A DNA stretch of 58,000 bases from Cryptomeria japonica. Taxonomy: Eukaryota; Streptophyta; Pinopsida; Cupressales; Cupressaceae. The stretch is taken from assembly GCF_030272615.1 (NCBI RefSeq), contig NC_081406.1:239560422-239618421 (forward strand), given 5' to 3'. Below are positions 1 to 9,499 of the stretch, piece after piece. The notes beneath the pieces were generated by a model, which was given only the letters and a program-made list of their open reading frames with translations, ran no database searches and was not told where the DNA came from. Numbering within the stretch: position 1 is the first letter of the stretch; the number at the start of each line of letters is the position of its first letter. Position numbers and translations under genes: made by a program.

Positions 1-220
1 TTGAGTATTAATAAATTGATATTTTAGTGCAATGACAACCACACTTCTAACAAGTGGTGTCAGAGCTTGGTCACAAGTTCAAACCCCTCTCTTGTGCTGG
101 GGGGATTGTTGCAAGGTGTACACCCTTGGTCTCCTTGTGTTGTCCAGAACAATGATTAGGTTTGTGACATGGCTTAACCACCTCCTATGGATTTTATAAG
201 TTTAATGGTTGTACTGATCA
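1..220 (+). repeat. tRNA-derived SINE-like repeat
   Basis: Seen: an A-box-like element TAGTGCAATGA at 25-35 and a B-box-like element GTTCAAACCC at 77-86, about 50 bp apart, as in the internal RNA polymerase III promoter of a tRNA gene or tRNA-derived SINE. No cloverleaf can be folded, so it is not a tRNA gene. The start may lie outside the window and the 3' end is not defined. A second, truncated head copy follows at 219-272, which supports a repeated element rather than chance matches. Confidence 0.5.
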
Positions 221-272
221 TTAATAGGTTGACCTTTTGGTGCAATGGTAACCACACTTGTAACACACTTTT
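219..272 (+). repeat. Truncated second copy of the SINE-like head
   Basis: About 50 bp matching the start of the first copy: TTAATA, then a perfect A box TGGTGCAATGG at 238-248, then the shared ACCACACTT-TAACA. It lacks the B box, so it is a 5' fragment. The A box fits the TRGYNNARNNG consensus better than that of the first copy. Confidence 0.5.
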
Positions 273-1393
273 CCTCCATCAATCCACCACCCCTCAAGGT
301 GTATGCCAATACTGATCTTGCCAACATTTCCATCTGCTCAAGTCTAATTCTTCTAATATCCTATCCATTATCCAATGCATATTTTCCATCCTTTCTCCAT
401 CCTTCATCCATCCTATCCAATCTTTTGCCTAAAATCATTAGACGCATCTCATTTCCATTTCATTAACCTACTAACGTCTTTGAGCATACTTTTAATAGTC
501 AAGGCCAATTTTTCCAGGCTACTATCCAAACAAAAAGATTCTTGAGTCCTTCTTCCATCCCCTATCATGTGTCCATTTTCTTCCAAAAAGTCAAAAAGTC
601 AAAAAAAGAAGAGAAATCAATAAATAAATAAATAAGAAAAGCAAAAAAAAATGAAAGAAAAATAATTCGTCCACTGGTGAAAACCTAGAAAACAGGCACC
701 TTGGGAAAGTACCATGATGAAAACTTGGCAAATAGATGTCATGCATAATCCATGAACTTCTTGCATACCATACTTGGGTCCAGGTTTCGTCTTTCCTATC
801 CTATCCTATCATACCCTTGTCATATTGGCCATTATCCTATTATATTTGTATCCCCCTTTCGACCTTTGATCTTGACAAGGCCGAGGATCTTCATGAACGT
901 CATGTATCATGTTCGTAGCTTTCAGTCTATCACAACTTTTGGTATTTATCCATTGGCTATTACAAACTTTCGTCCATATTCTATTGGCTTATTGCAACCT
1001 TCCATCATTATCCCTTAGCCTATCACATCCTTATCCTATTTGTTTCCCTTATCCATTCTTGATCTTTCTTTTACTTTCCATATCCTATCACTATCCATAC
1101 ACTCGTTCCTTGATCTTGATTTGACATAAGGACATAAAATGAAAAATATGGTTTTCAAAAACCTCTTGACATGTCTCTCATGCCATTCCATCACTTTATA
1201 TTGTCATATCCAGTCCTTTATCCCATCGTGCGATAGCTCTTGCTTTGTCTCCATAATAAATGGCCTTTGTTTTCCCTCTATCCACCAACATTTCAGAAAG
1301 CTTATTTGTCCATTCTTAATATTCCTTGCCTTGCTAGACACTAGGGGCAAATCATTTGTTGTGATCATTTGATAGAGTTATCATTGTGAGAAG
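273..1393. other. No gene; probable retroelement noncoding remnant
   Basis: Pyrimidine-rich sequence with loose repeats of CCTAT and CCATCC (about 300-440 and 790-1100). Short open frames here are low-complexity and unconvincing. At 676-745 there is a GTGAAAACC ... CTTGGGAAAGTACCATGATGAAAACTT arrangement. From memory this resembles the 3' untranslated region of Tat-type Ty3/gypsy elements, but no LTR or polypurine tract confirms it. Confidence 0.3.
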
Positions 1394-1716
1394 CTCGAAA
1401 TCTATGACATGAAAAAAATTCATAAAAAGAAAATAAAGTCATGAAAAAATCCCTAAAAATCATATAAAGTCCTAAAAATAACTAAAAATCAAATATGATC
1501 TTGAAACAAAACACCAAAAAAAAAAATGTCTTGAAAAAAATGCAAAAAATTTGAAAAATGTCCTAAAAAAATCAAAATTTTTGAAAAAATGTCCTAAAAT
1601 AATAGAAAAAATTGAAAACGTCCTGAAAAAAAAAATATTCGTAAAAAGTCTTGAAAAAAAGCCCAAAAATTTCAAAAAGTTCAAAAAACCCTAAAAATTG
1701 AAAAACATAAAAATCC
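1394..1716. repeat. A-rich degenerate simple repeat
   Basis: About 320 bp of A-rich sequence built from loose repeats of GTCCTAAAAA, GTCTTGAAAAA and GAAAAATC. No gene content. The 1472-1684 minus-strand open frame is only the Phe-rich reading of this repeat. Confidence 0.7.
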
Positions 1717-2019
1717 AAAAACAATCATCATCATCATTTCCACTAATAAGTTGTCCCCTTGTACATAGATAGACATCTACACAGACATCAAACATATGAC
1801 ACAAAAAAATATTACACTTAACAAATCACGCATCAACAAATAAACTGTTCAACCAAGCAAGCTTTCAAACTGATCAAAATTGTCGTATCAACCACTCTTA
1901 ACATCACCATTATAATGGGTCTTATACAAGGTGTAGTATAGTCAAAACCAGATTGTGTCTAGTCTTAGATGAGGTGCTACAATCCCTGAAACCAAACAAC
2001 ATGATCATCCTTTCAACAT
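1717..2019. other. No recognisable feature
   Basis: About 300 bp of unremarkable sequence between the A-rich repeat and the RNase H remnant. A (CAT)n run lies at 1725-1738. I see no coding or repeat signal. Confidence 0.5.
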
Positions 2020-2472
2020 CGCATTATCACTTGTGGAGCTTTTCTTAGAGATGATAAAGGTATATGCAACGAAATGATTGTTGTCCCAATAGGGAGTGAA
2101 ACAAACCACAAAGCAAAAGCAATGGCAGCGCTCCAAGGAATTCTCCATGCTAAAAAATGGAATTGCCCCTACATATGGATTGAAGGGGATTCAAACAACA
2201 TAATCAAATGTCTCAAGGGAACCTCTAAGCCCTCATGGTCTATCAATAATATTATAAAAGCCGCTAGAGACCTCATTGGAACTTTTGAAAAAAGTTACAT
2301 ATCCCATATCTACCGTGAAGCCAATGCATTTGCTGATTGGGCAGCCAACCCGGCGGTCAATAAAGATGAAATGATTACATGGACGGGAGAACAAGGACTC
2401 CTTGAGGATGAAAGACTAATCATTTTTAAGGACCGATATAGTAGCACTCCAAAGATTTTTTATGGATAGAGC
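2020..2472 (+). pseudogene. RNase H domain remnant, 3' end of a plant LINE
   Basis: An open frame reads through 2032-2469; coding similarity starts upstream of the first ATG (2074) with CGAFLRDDKG. The order of motifs is that of the RVT_3-type RNase H found at the C-terminus of plant L1-like ORF2 and related proteins: a G-x-F-L-R-D-D-K-G strand, NHKAKAMAAL, WIEGDSNNI, then HIYREANAFADWAAN. In the second motif the residue expected to be the catalytic Glu (A-E in active enzymes) is Lys (NHKAKA). The third acidic residue, in EGDS, is kept. No reverse transcriptase is present upstream, so this is a 5'-truncated fragment, as is usual for LINE copies. The first catalytic Asp is not clear. Confidence 0.6.
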
Positions 2473-2647
2473 AATAATGAAATGGACTAAATGGAGTACT
2501 TTGAGTTATTATAATAATGTCAGCACCATTTATTATAATACTTATTCTATCACTTCCCATGCTTTCTGGGTAAAATTGATAGCTCCGAGAAACTTTCTAT
2601 CTAAAACTCTCTGCAAGTTTCAATATTCAGCTCTAAACAACGAAAAT

Positions 2648-3110
2648 ATGGCTGGAAATAGACGTCGATACAAACCTAGAAGCTGCAAGGAATGGAAACA
2701 GAAGGAGGCGGTCTGGAGCATTTTGCAGAAGGGTGGATTTTTCAAAATTTATGGGGAGACTCCATGGACGGGATGGCACGGTTACCATTTTTTTCTATAA
2801 AAACTGGACAAAGGGCACTTTGAAGATGGGAGACCAGTCTGTTGTAATTGATGAAGACCTTATCGTCCAAGCCACAGGTCTTAGGAGGGAAGGATGCAAC
2901 TTCTATACGAACAAAAAAGTCAGTAAGGAGGCCATTGACAGATATCCTAAAATCGAAAAGGAGAAAAAATGCCTGGTGAAGCTAAGTAAAACTTACTATC
3001 CCCCTAGGGCTTTTGTTAAACCATGGCGGGAGGTCCTCTTTGTTTTAATGCGCTACATTACATTAGATGGTAGATGGGTTAGTGCAGGATCAAGGGGGGC
3101 CAAAAAGTGG
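2648..3110 (+). pseudogene. N-terminal half of an unnamed conifer-type repeat ORF
   Basis: Starts at ATG 2648 (MAGNRRRYKPRSCKEW) and continues after a one-base slip in the T run at 2738-2742 as FSKFMGRLHGRDGTVTIFF, then IVQATGLRREG, KPWREVLFVLMRYITLDGR (to about 3078). After that, homology-like sequence stops and the frame runs on without meaning to 3236. From memory, ORFs of this kind (a TGLP/TGLR block, then a YITL-x-GRF block, then YGYHF-LLNHFRH) are repeated many times in conifer genomes; I know no assigned function. The expected continuation (RFTKVYGYHFVLMNYFRH) is at 24,893 in the same orientation. The two parts may be one gene split by a large insertion, or fragments of two copies. Confidence 0.55.
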
Positions 3111-3218
3111 CGATGTGAAAAAAATAGCCTTCCTCACTCACCTAAAAATGCGAAAATCCATGTTGACTTTTTGCTTGGCCTGGGTGTCAGTACACCTTGG
3201 CCTAGTAATTACCTATGC

Positions 3219-3306
3219 AAATCAGATATCGGATAAAATCAGATATCTGATAAAAATCGGATATCGGATAAAATCGGATATCTGATAAAAATTGGATATC
3301 CAATTT
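3219..3306. repeat. Array of five GATATC cores (37-bp dyad motif, copies 1 and 2)
   Basis: GATATC cores start at 3225, 3242, 3260, 3277 and 3295, alternately 17 and 18 bp apart. Each sits in the context AAATC-N-GATATC-N-GAT. Two cores make a 37-bp unit that is nearly its own reverse complement: copy 1 is 3219-3255 and copy 2 is 3254-3290, followed by a half unit. The same 37-bp unit recurs at 11,686, 11,794 and 23,901 and nowhere else that I found. Its position at edges suggests transposon terminal or subterminal protein-binding sites; that role is inference. Confidence 0.75.
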
Positions 3307-3660
3307 TTATTTGTGATTTTAATTTAAAATATATATTATATGTTACGTATTATATTATATTATATTATAATATATATAATATAATACAATGCGTATTATA
3401 TAATATAATAATATATTATTATATTATATAATACGCATTGTATTATATTATATATATTATAATATAATATAATATAATATTATATTATATTATATATTAT
3501 ATTATATTGTATTATATATAATATAATATAATATTATATTATATATAATATAATATAATATTATATATAATATAATACAATATTATATAATATATTTATA
3601 ATATAATAATATATTATATAATATATTATTATATTATATATGTTATTTAAAAATAATTTA
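3307..3660. repeat. AT-only tract containing a long palindrome
   Basis: Almost pure A+T, made of TATTATA-type steps, with only a few G or C bases (near 3347, 3387-3392, 3434-3440). It lies between two GATATC clusters (3219-3306 and 3668-3787). No gene. It includes the perfect palindrome listed separately; the rest (3480-3650) is also rich in imperfect inverted repeats. Confidence 0.85.
3348..3479. repeat. Perfect 132-bp AT palindrome
   Basis: Pairing bases outward from the centre between 3413 and 3414, every position pairs from 3348 to 3479: 66-bp arms, no spacer, no mismatch. The off-pattern blocks ACAATGCGTATT (3386-3397) and its complement (3430-3441) show it is a true palindrome and not merely an AT run. 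Such sequences can extrude as cruciforms and are known to be unstable, as with human palindromic AT-rich repeats. Confidence 0.9.
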
Positions 3661-3667
3661 AGTGTTG

Positions 3668-3787
3668 AAATCGGATATCCGATTTTCTGAGACTTTTATA
3701 TTTAGACAACGACAGTCCCGTGAGTCATTTTTAACTCACGGGTCGCGCGAATTTGTCAAAATCCGATATCCGCTCCATCCGATATCC
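3668..3787. repeat. GATATC half-sites and a GC-rich hairpin
   Basis: AAATCGGATATCCGATTT at 3668-3685 is a perfect 18-bp palindrome, the half unit of the 37-bp dyad. Two more cores lie at 3765 and 3781 in the context CCGATATCC. Between them, CCCGTGAGT at about 3718-3726 and ACTCACGGG at about 3734-3742 form a 9-bp perfect stem with an 8-base loop. This block is 220 bp upstream of the six-exon gene and could be its promoter region or part of a transposon end. Confidence 0.65.
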
Positions 3788-4007
3788 AGTTTTTTGACAA
3801 AAAATTGCTAAAAAATTGATTTAGAGGTAAGAATTTTGTCATTTTGAATCATTTTCATTCATTTTTTGTATTTTTTGTGAATGTCTATTTGATTTTTCAT
3901 TGAAAATATGGTTTTTTCTCATGAAAACTAGGTTTTTTTAAAATCAAATACCTAATTGTTTAAATTTGTTAACTAAATTTAATTGTTTACATTCAATTAG
4001 GTTAAAA

Positions 4008-5933
4008 ATGGGAGATAACAATGAAAACACTGACCAACCACAACTGCAACAACCAAACCCTCATTTGCCAAACCCCCCTTCAATTCAAGATTTGATTGCA
4101 CAAAATTTGAATGAATTGAGGGGGATTGCAAAAGTATATCGTAGGATCCCTCGTCTAAACCCATTGTTTGATCCTCTCACGTCGATTGTAAAAAGTATAG
4201 AAACCATGACTGAGGAGCACGATGTCGCTCTTTTGTTGTGAGATTCTATGAAGGAAAAATATGCAGATGGCTTGTTGTATAAGGATATCAAGGATCTTGA
4301 GATATCCAAAGCCGAAATCGCCTCATTGTTTGTCAATCCCTATACTAGTCAGCCTGTAGATCCCAAAAAAATAAAACTTTCTATCAAATGGTGCCCAAAT
4401 GATGGGATTGTGAAAAACTTTTGGGATCATTGGTGGATGGTTTTCGACAAACCACCCAACAACAATCTTGATATCCCCTTCTATTTCATAAAAAAACTGT
4501 ATGCTGAGTTTGTTTTATAGAAACATGTGAACTACTTTGACATCCAACCTTTCCAAGGTGTAGGTTTAGGTATGCCCCAAAATAGACCTGGGGCAGTCAG
4601 AGTAGTCCAGGGCCCATATGTCCCCCCTCCTCTTGTTGATCCCCCACCTGCAGTTCAGCATCTTGATATCATTTGTGAGGTGGCTTCACGAACCATATCG
4701 GCTATTCACTCTTTGAGTAGCCTTTTGGTTTCTCAGGCTGCATTAGTAGCTCAGCCTACTTTTGATGTTAGCAGTGCATCGGGTGGTGTTGACACGTCAT
4801 CCTCGGCTCCACACTTATGCGTGCCACATAGTTGTGTCATGTGTGGGTACGTATGCTTGGGTCCAGTTGGACAGCCTGTTGATCCTACTGTGGATAGTGC
4901 AGATTACGAGGTGCATGAGATGCATGATGCACCAGAGGTTATTACGTAGACTGGAGGATACCCTGGGGTGTCCTCACATGCTAGAGGCGAGGAGGCACCG
5001 TCATCATACATTGATGATGTATTGGTAAGATTTGTGTTTTCACAGTTCATGTTATATTTTAATTAAATATTTATAAATTAGATAATATTAAGTACTAATT
5101 TTTATTTACATGGTCTATTTAACAGTTGATGACCGAGGATGGGTTGAGATAGATTCAGGAGGGCACCTTTGTTGGCCATTTCATTTGGCCTCAATAGCTT
5201 GACAGTACATATATTATTGCACCTAGTCATTTGTATTTTATTGTACATACATGCTCATCATTTATATTTGTATTAATTAGATTATGTAGTAACTTTCATG
5301 TATATCTTATTTTACTCTTGTAGGGCACAAGCAACATGAGTGTGGTGCAGTGTGATCTAGGATCTGGTAGTGCAATTGGAGACAAGGGAAAGGTAATTGA
5401 ATGCAAATATGATTGAATGAATAGTTTAAATAACTTATAGTGATTATACATGTCTAGACATAGATTGATAGTTTCATATACTTGTTGTGTATATATACAG
5501 AGAATCCTTGGCTTCACATCCTTGATGACTACACCCAGTATACCTGAAGAAGAAGAAGAGATGCCTCAAGTAGATGTGTGTTTATTTTATTTTTTGATTA
5601 GTAGATATAATTTGTTATTATCAGTGACAATTATATGCTAACTTGTATCAATGTCATGTTTCTAAACATATGTAGGTTGTTTATGAAAATATTCAAAACA
5701 TACCTCCTTTACCGAAGACATACATCAAGAGTCCTGCAAAGCTGAAGAGAAAACATGGAGATGAGGTAAACATGAATAGTTCAATTAAATAGTTCATTTT
5801 TATGTTAACTTTTTGAATGTGAATTATATAATATAACTAATATTAATCGTGGTTTGTTTTTCTTGTGCAGGATCCTTCAGAGTCGAGCAGTGTGGCGAAG
5901 AGGATCGATTTTGATGATCCATCAGCAGCTTAG
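4008..5933 (+). pseudogene. Multi-exon gene of unknown function with in-frame stops
   Basis: I do not recognise the family. Starts MGDNNENTDQPQ at ATG 4008. Exon 1 (4008-5024) reads in one frame through three stops: TGA after EEHDVALLL, TAG after KKLYAEFVL and TAG after DAPEVIT, each a single C-to-T step from CGA or CAG. A donor GTAAG follows at 5025. Further GT-AG exons, all in phase 0: exon 2 from 5126 (its end is unclear), 5324-5392 (23 codons), 5501-5569 (23 codons), 5676-5765 (30 codons) and 5871-5933, ending DFDDPSAA-stop. The clean phase-0 introns argue for a once-real gene. Visible features: a Gln/Pro-rich N-terminus, a conserved-looking core (ISKAEIASLFVNPYT, WDHWWMVFDKPP), a Pro-rich stretch, and a Lys-rich tail (SPAKLKRKHGDE) that could be a nuclear localisation signal. 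It converges on the transposase-like gene at 9.5-11.5 kb and may be the second gene of the same element. Confidence 0.6.
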
Positions 5934-6206
5934 GATGTTATAGATAGTTTTGGGATGCTTACATGTCTAGTTGGCATGTATATTTTGTATATGGACATAC
6001 ACTCACGTATTTAGACATACATTTTGTTTCAGTTGGTGTTTATGCCATATTTGTGTATGGACATACATTTGTGATCATTCGACATTTTTATATATACAGA
6101 AGTTGATATTCAATCATATAAATTGTTGCTCATCTATGTGTAGTGTTATCATGGAAATCTTTAATATTCATTCCAATAATTAACAATGGTTAATAATGGC
6201 TATTTA
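5934..6206. other. 3' flank of the six-exon gene, no feature
   Basis: AT-rich sequence after the stop codon at 5931-5933, probably 3' untranslated region. Several ATTTGTGTATGGACATACA-like repeats lie at 5975-6070. No coding signal. Confidence 0.5.
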
Positions 6207-6445
6207 ATGAACAATACAATTCATTTCATTTCATTGTAAGTGTTGTTTTTATAATGAACAATATAATTCATTTAATGAACAATACAATACAATTTATTTA
6301 ATGAACAATACAATACAATTTATTTAATGAACAATACAATACAATTTATTTAATGAACAATACAATTCATTTAATCAACAATACAATAAAATTCATTCAA
6401 TGAACAATACAATTCATAAACAATACAATTCATTTAATGAACAAT
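6207..6445. repeat. AATGAACAATACAATTCATTT minisatellite
   Basis: About 240 bp of tandem, slightly variable units of roughly 20-27 bp built from AATGAACAATACAA and TTCATTTA or TTTATTTA. The array ends exactly where the 359-bp satellite begins (ACAATACCCTACGCATG at about 6441). No coding content. Confidence 0.85.
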
Positions 6446-8640
6446 ACCCTACGCATGCTCCTGTTTTGCCCCCCCACTCAATCGAACGCTCGAGGTCATA
6501 CCCTACCGGCGTCATCCCTTGAGCGCTCTAAGTGCTCAAAATTGTCAAACTTTGACGGGCCCTAACTTAGAATCTGTGGCACCTACGAATGATCTATTTG
6601 AACCTACGGGGCCACAAGAGGGGTCCCTACAAAAGCCTATCTCGGTTTTTCAAGTTTCCCTATGGTTTTATTAGGGCAACAATTTTTTGGTTGGCGAAAA
6701 ATCATCAATCTCACTCAATGGAATGTTGTCGCGTGGCCAATTTCTCATTCAGCTCATCACGATGACGAGCCGTCAGCTTCGACATGTTCAGTTAGGCATA
6801 ATTACCCTATGCATGCTCCTTTTTTTCCCCCCCACTCGATCGAACGCTCGGGGTCATACCTTACCGATGTCGTCCCTTGAGCGCCCTAAGTGCTCAAAAT
6901 TGTTAAACTTTGATAGGCCCTAACTCGGAATCTGTGGCACCTGCGAATGATCTATTTGAACCTATGGGGCCATGACAGGGGTCCCTACAAAAGCCTATCT
7001 CGGTATTTCAAGTTTCCCTATGGTTTTATTAGGGCAGCAATTTTTCGGTTGGTGAAAAAATCGTCAGTCTCACTCAATGGCATGTTGTTGCCTGGTTGAT
7101 TTCTTGTTCAACTCATCATGATAATGAACCATCAGCTCTGACATGTCCAGTTAGGCATAATTACCCTACGCATGCTCCTATTTTCCCCCCCCACTTGATC
7201 GAACGCTCGGGGTCATACCCTACCAGCGTCGTCCCTTGAGCACCCTAAGTGCTCAAAATTATCAAACTTTGACGGGCCTTAACTTGGAATCTATGGCACC
7301 TGCGAATGATCCATTTGAACCTACGAGGCTACGAGAGGGGTCCCTACAAAAGCCTATCTTAGTATTTCAATTTTTCGGTTGGCAAAAAAATCATCAATCT
7401 CAGTCAATGGAATGTTGTCCGCTGGTCAATTTCTCGTTCAGCTCATCACGATGATGAAACGTCGACTCTGACATGTCCAATTAGGAATAATTACCCTACG
7501 CATGCTCCTATTTTTCCTCCCCACTCGATTGAACGCTCGGGGTCATACCCTACCAGTGTTATCCCTTGAGCGCCCTAAGTGCTCAAAATTGTCAAACTTT
7601 GACGGGCCCTAACTCAAAATCTGTGGTACCTGCGAACTATCCGTTTGAACCTATGGGGCCACGAGAGGGGTCCCTACAAAAGCCTATCTCGGTATTTCAA
7701 TTTTCCCTATGATTTTATTAGGGCAGCAATTTTTTGGTTGGCAAAAAAATCGTCAGTCTCACTCAATGGAATGTTGTCGCCTGGTCGATTTCTCGTTCAG
7801 CTCATCGTGATGATGAACCATCAGCTCTGACATGTCTAGTTAGGCATAATTACCATATGCATGCTCCTTTTTTGCCCCCCCCACTCGATCGAATGCTTGG
7901 GCTCATACCCTACCGGCGTCATCCCTTGAGCGCCCTAAGTGCTCAAAATTGTCAAACTTTGACGGGCCCTAACTCAGAATCTGTGGCACCTGCGAATGAT
8001 CCATTTGAACCTACGGGGCCATAAGAGGGGTCCCTAAAAAAGCCTATCTCGGTATTTCAAGTTGCCCTACGATTTTATTAGGGCAGCAATTTTTCGATTG
8101 GCGAAAAAATCATCAGTCTCACTCAATGGAATGTTGTCGCATGGTCGATTTCTCGTTCAGCTCATCGCGATGACAAACTGTCAGCTCCGACATGTCTAGT
8201 TAGGCATAATTACCCTACGAATGCTCCTATTTTGCCCCCCCACTCGATCGAACGCTCGGGGTCATACCCTACCGGCATCGTCCCTTGAGCGCCCTAAGTG
8301 CTCAAAATTGTCAAACTTTGACGGGCCCTAACTCAAAATTTGTGGCACCTGCAAATGATCCATTTGAACCTACGGGGCCATGAGAGGGGTCCCTACAAAA
8401 GCCTATCTTGGTATTTCAAGTTGCCTTACAGTTTTATTAGGGCAGCAATTTTTCAGTTGGCGAAAAAATCGTCAGTTTCACTCAATGGAATGTTGTCGCC
8501 TAGTCAATTTCTCGTTCAGCTCGTCTTGATGATGAACTGTTAGCTCCGACATGTCCAATTAGACATAATTACCCTACGCATGCTCCTGCTTTACCCCCCC
8601 CCACTCGATCCGACGCTCGGGGTCATACCCTACGCATGTG
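6446..8640. repeat. Tandem satellite, unit about 359 bp, six copies
   Basis: The landmark TACCCTACGCATGCTCC (with variants) occurs at 6446, 6803, 7162, 7492, 7851, 8211 and 8570, giving spacings of 357, 359, 330, 359, 360 and 359 bp: six units and a partial seventh ending near 8640. The 330-bp unit has lost about 30 bp (CCCTATGGTTTTATTAGGGC region). Each unit carries a C run (CCCCCCCACTCGATCGAACG), TTTGACGGGCCCTAACTC, and GGTCCCTACAAAAGCC. The open frames in it are short, shift between copies, and are not genes. The array lies between the two convergent broken genes. I do not know the satellite family. Confidence 0.9.
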
Positions 8641-9480
8641 ACATCCATGAAGGGATATTTTGTAAACAATCAGAAACCTTTAATGATAATCAAGTTGAAG
8701 CCTTGAGATTTATGCAATATGGTTCAAGTCCAAAACTGTACCCTGAGAGCATTTTGATTTTACTTATGTCTTGTGTATTATAATAAAGACCAATTTGCTA
8801 ATGTGACATCTTCATATGAGAGAAAAGCTTCATTTTATCTCAATACAGTTGTACCTATTTCATTATTAGAAAAAATAAATATATAAAGATCTGTTATTAG
8901 TATCCTCTAGATTATGGATTTGAATTGATGTTCTCAATTAGTTATTATCTGTTCAGCTTTTCTTCATAAGGCACAACCATCTGGTGGTTATCATATGAGG
9001 ACAACCATCCATGACTTTCAAAGTAATTGATACTTATTCCTACACCTCACACTCACAAGATTAATAATAAAATGACATTTATGATTCATCAAATGTTGAC
9101 AAAGTCTAATCAAAGTTCAACTTCAAGATGTATACAACATATCATATTCAACTTCAAGATGCATACAACTTACCATATTCAAGCTCATGCCAACCACCAC
9201 TTGGATATTGTTATATGTCAATTAAAGTACAATATATGTAATAAAACCATATAGTCTTACAAAAAAGCCATCATAGACCATCTATGTCGATTAAAGTACA
9301 ATTCATTTGTAACAGGGGTACACTCACAATCTAAAGTTGCAAAGCCCAATGGGAAGCATCAAATTATAAATTTATTAATCTGACTCATACTACTATCAAA
9401 AGCATCAAAGATGCTACTGCTAGAGAACACCATGCTCAATTGTGGAGAGAATATTAGGTGCATCTGATGTCAGCATCTAA
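8641..9480. other. No clear gene; possible degraded 3' part of the transposase-like gene
   Basis: AT-rich, apparently single-copy sequence. A short duplication, CAACTTCAAGATG(T/C)ATACAAC, occurs at about 9117-9168. On the minus strand, near 9300-9430, a reading with DCECTPVTN and surrounding codons could be leftover coding sequence from the gene that ends at about 9500, but it is full of stops and I cannot claim it. Confidence 0.4.
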
Positions 9481-9499
9481 AAATGAAACAATGTTATTC

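Noticed and set aside
71-90. A tRNA gene
   Set aside because: Only the A- and B-box sequences are present; no acceptor or anticodon stem can be formed.
6446-8640. Gene family or rDNA spacer in the 359-bp repeat
   Set aside because: Frames are short and shift between copies; nothing resembles rRNA or 5S promoter boxes.
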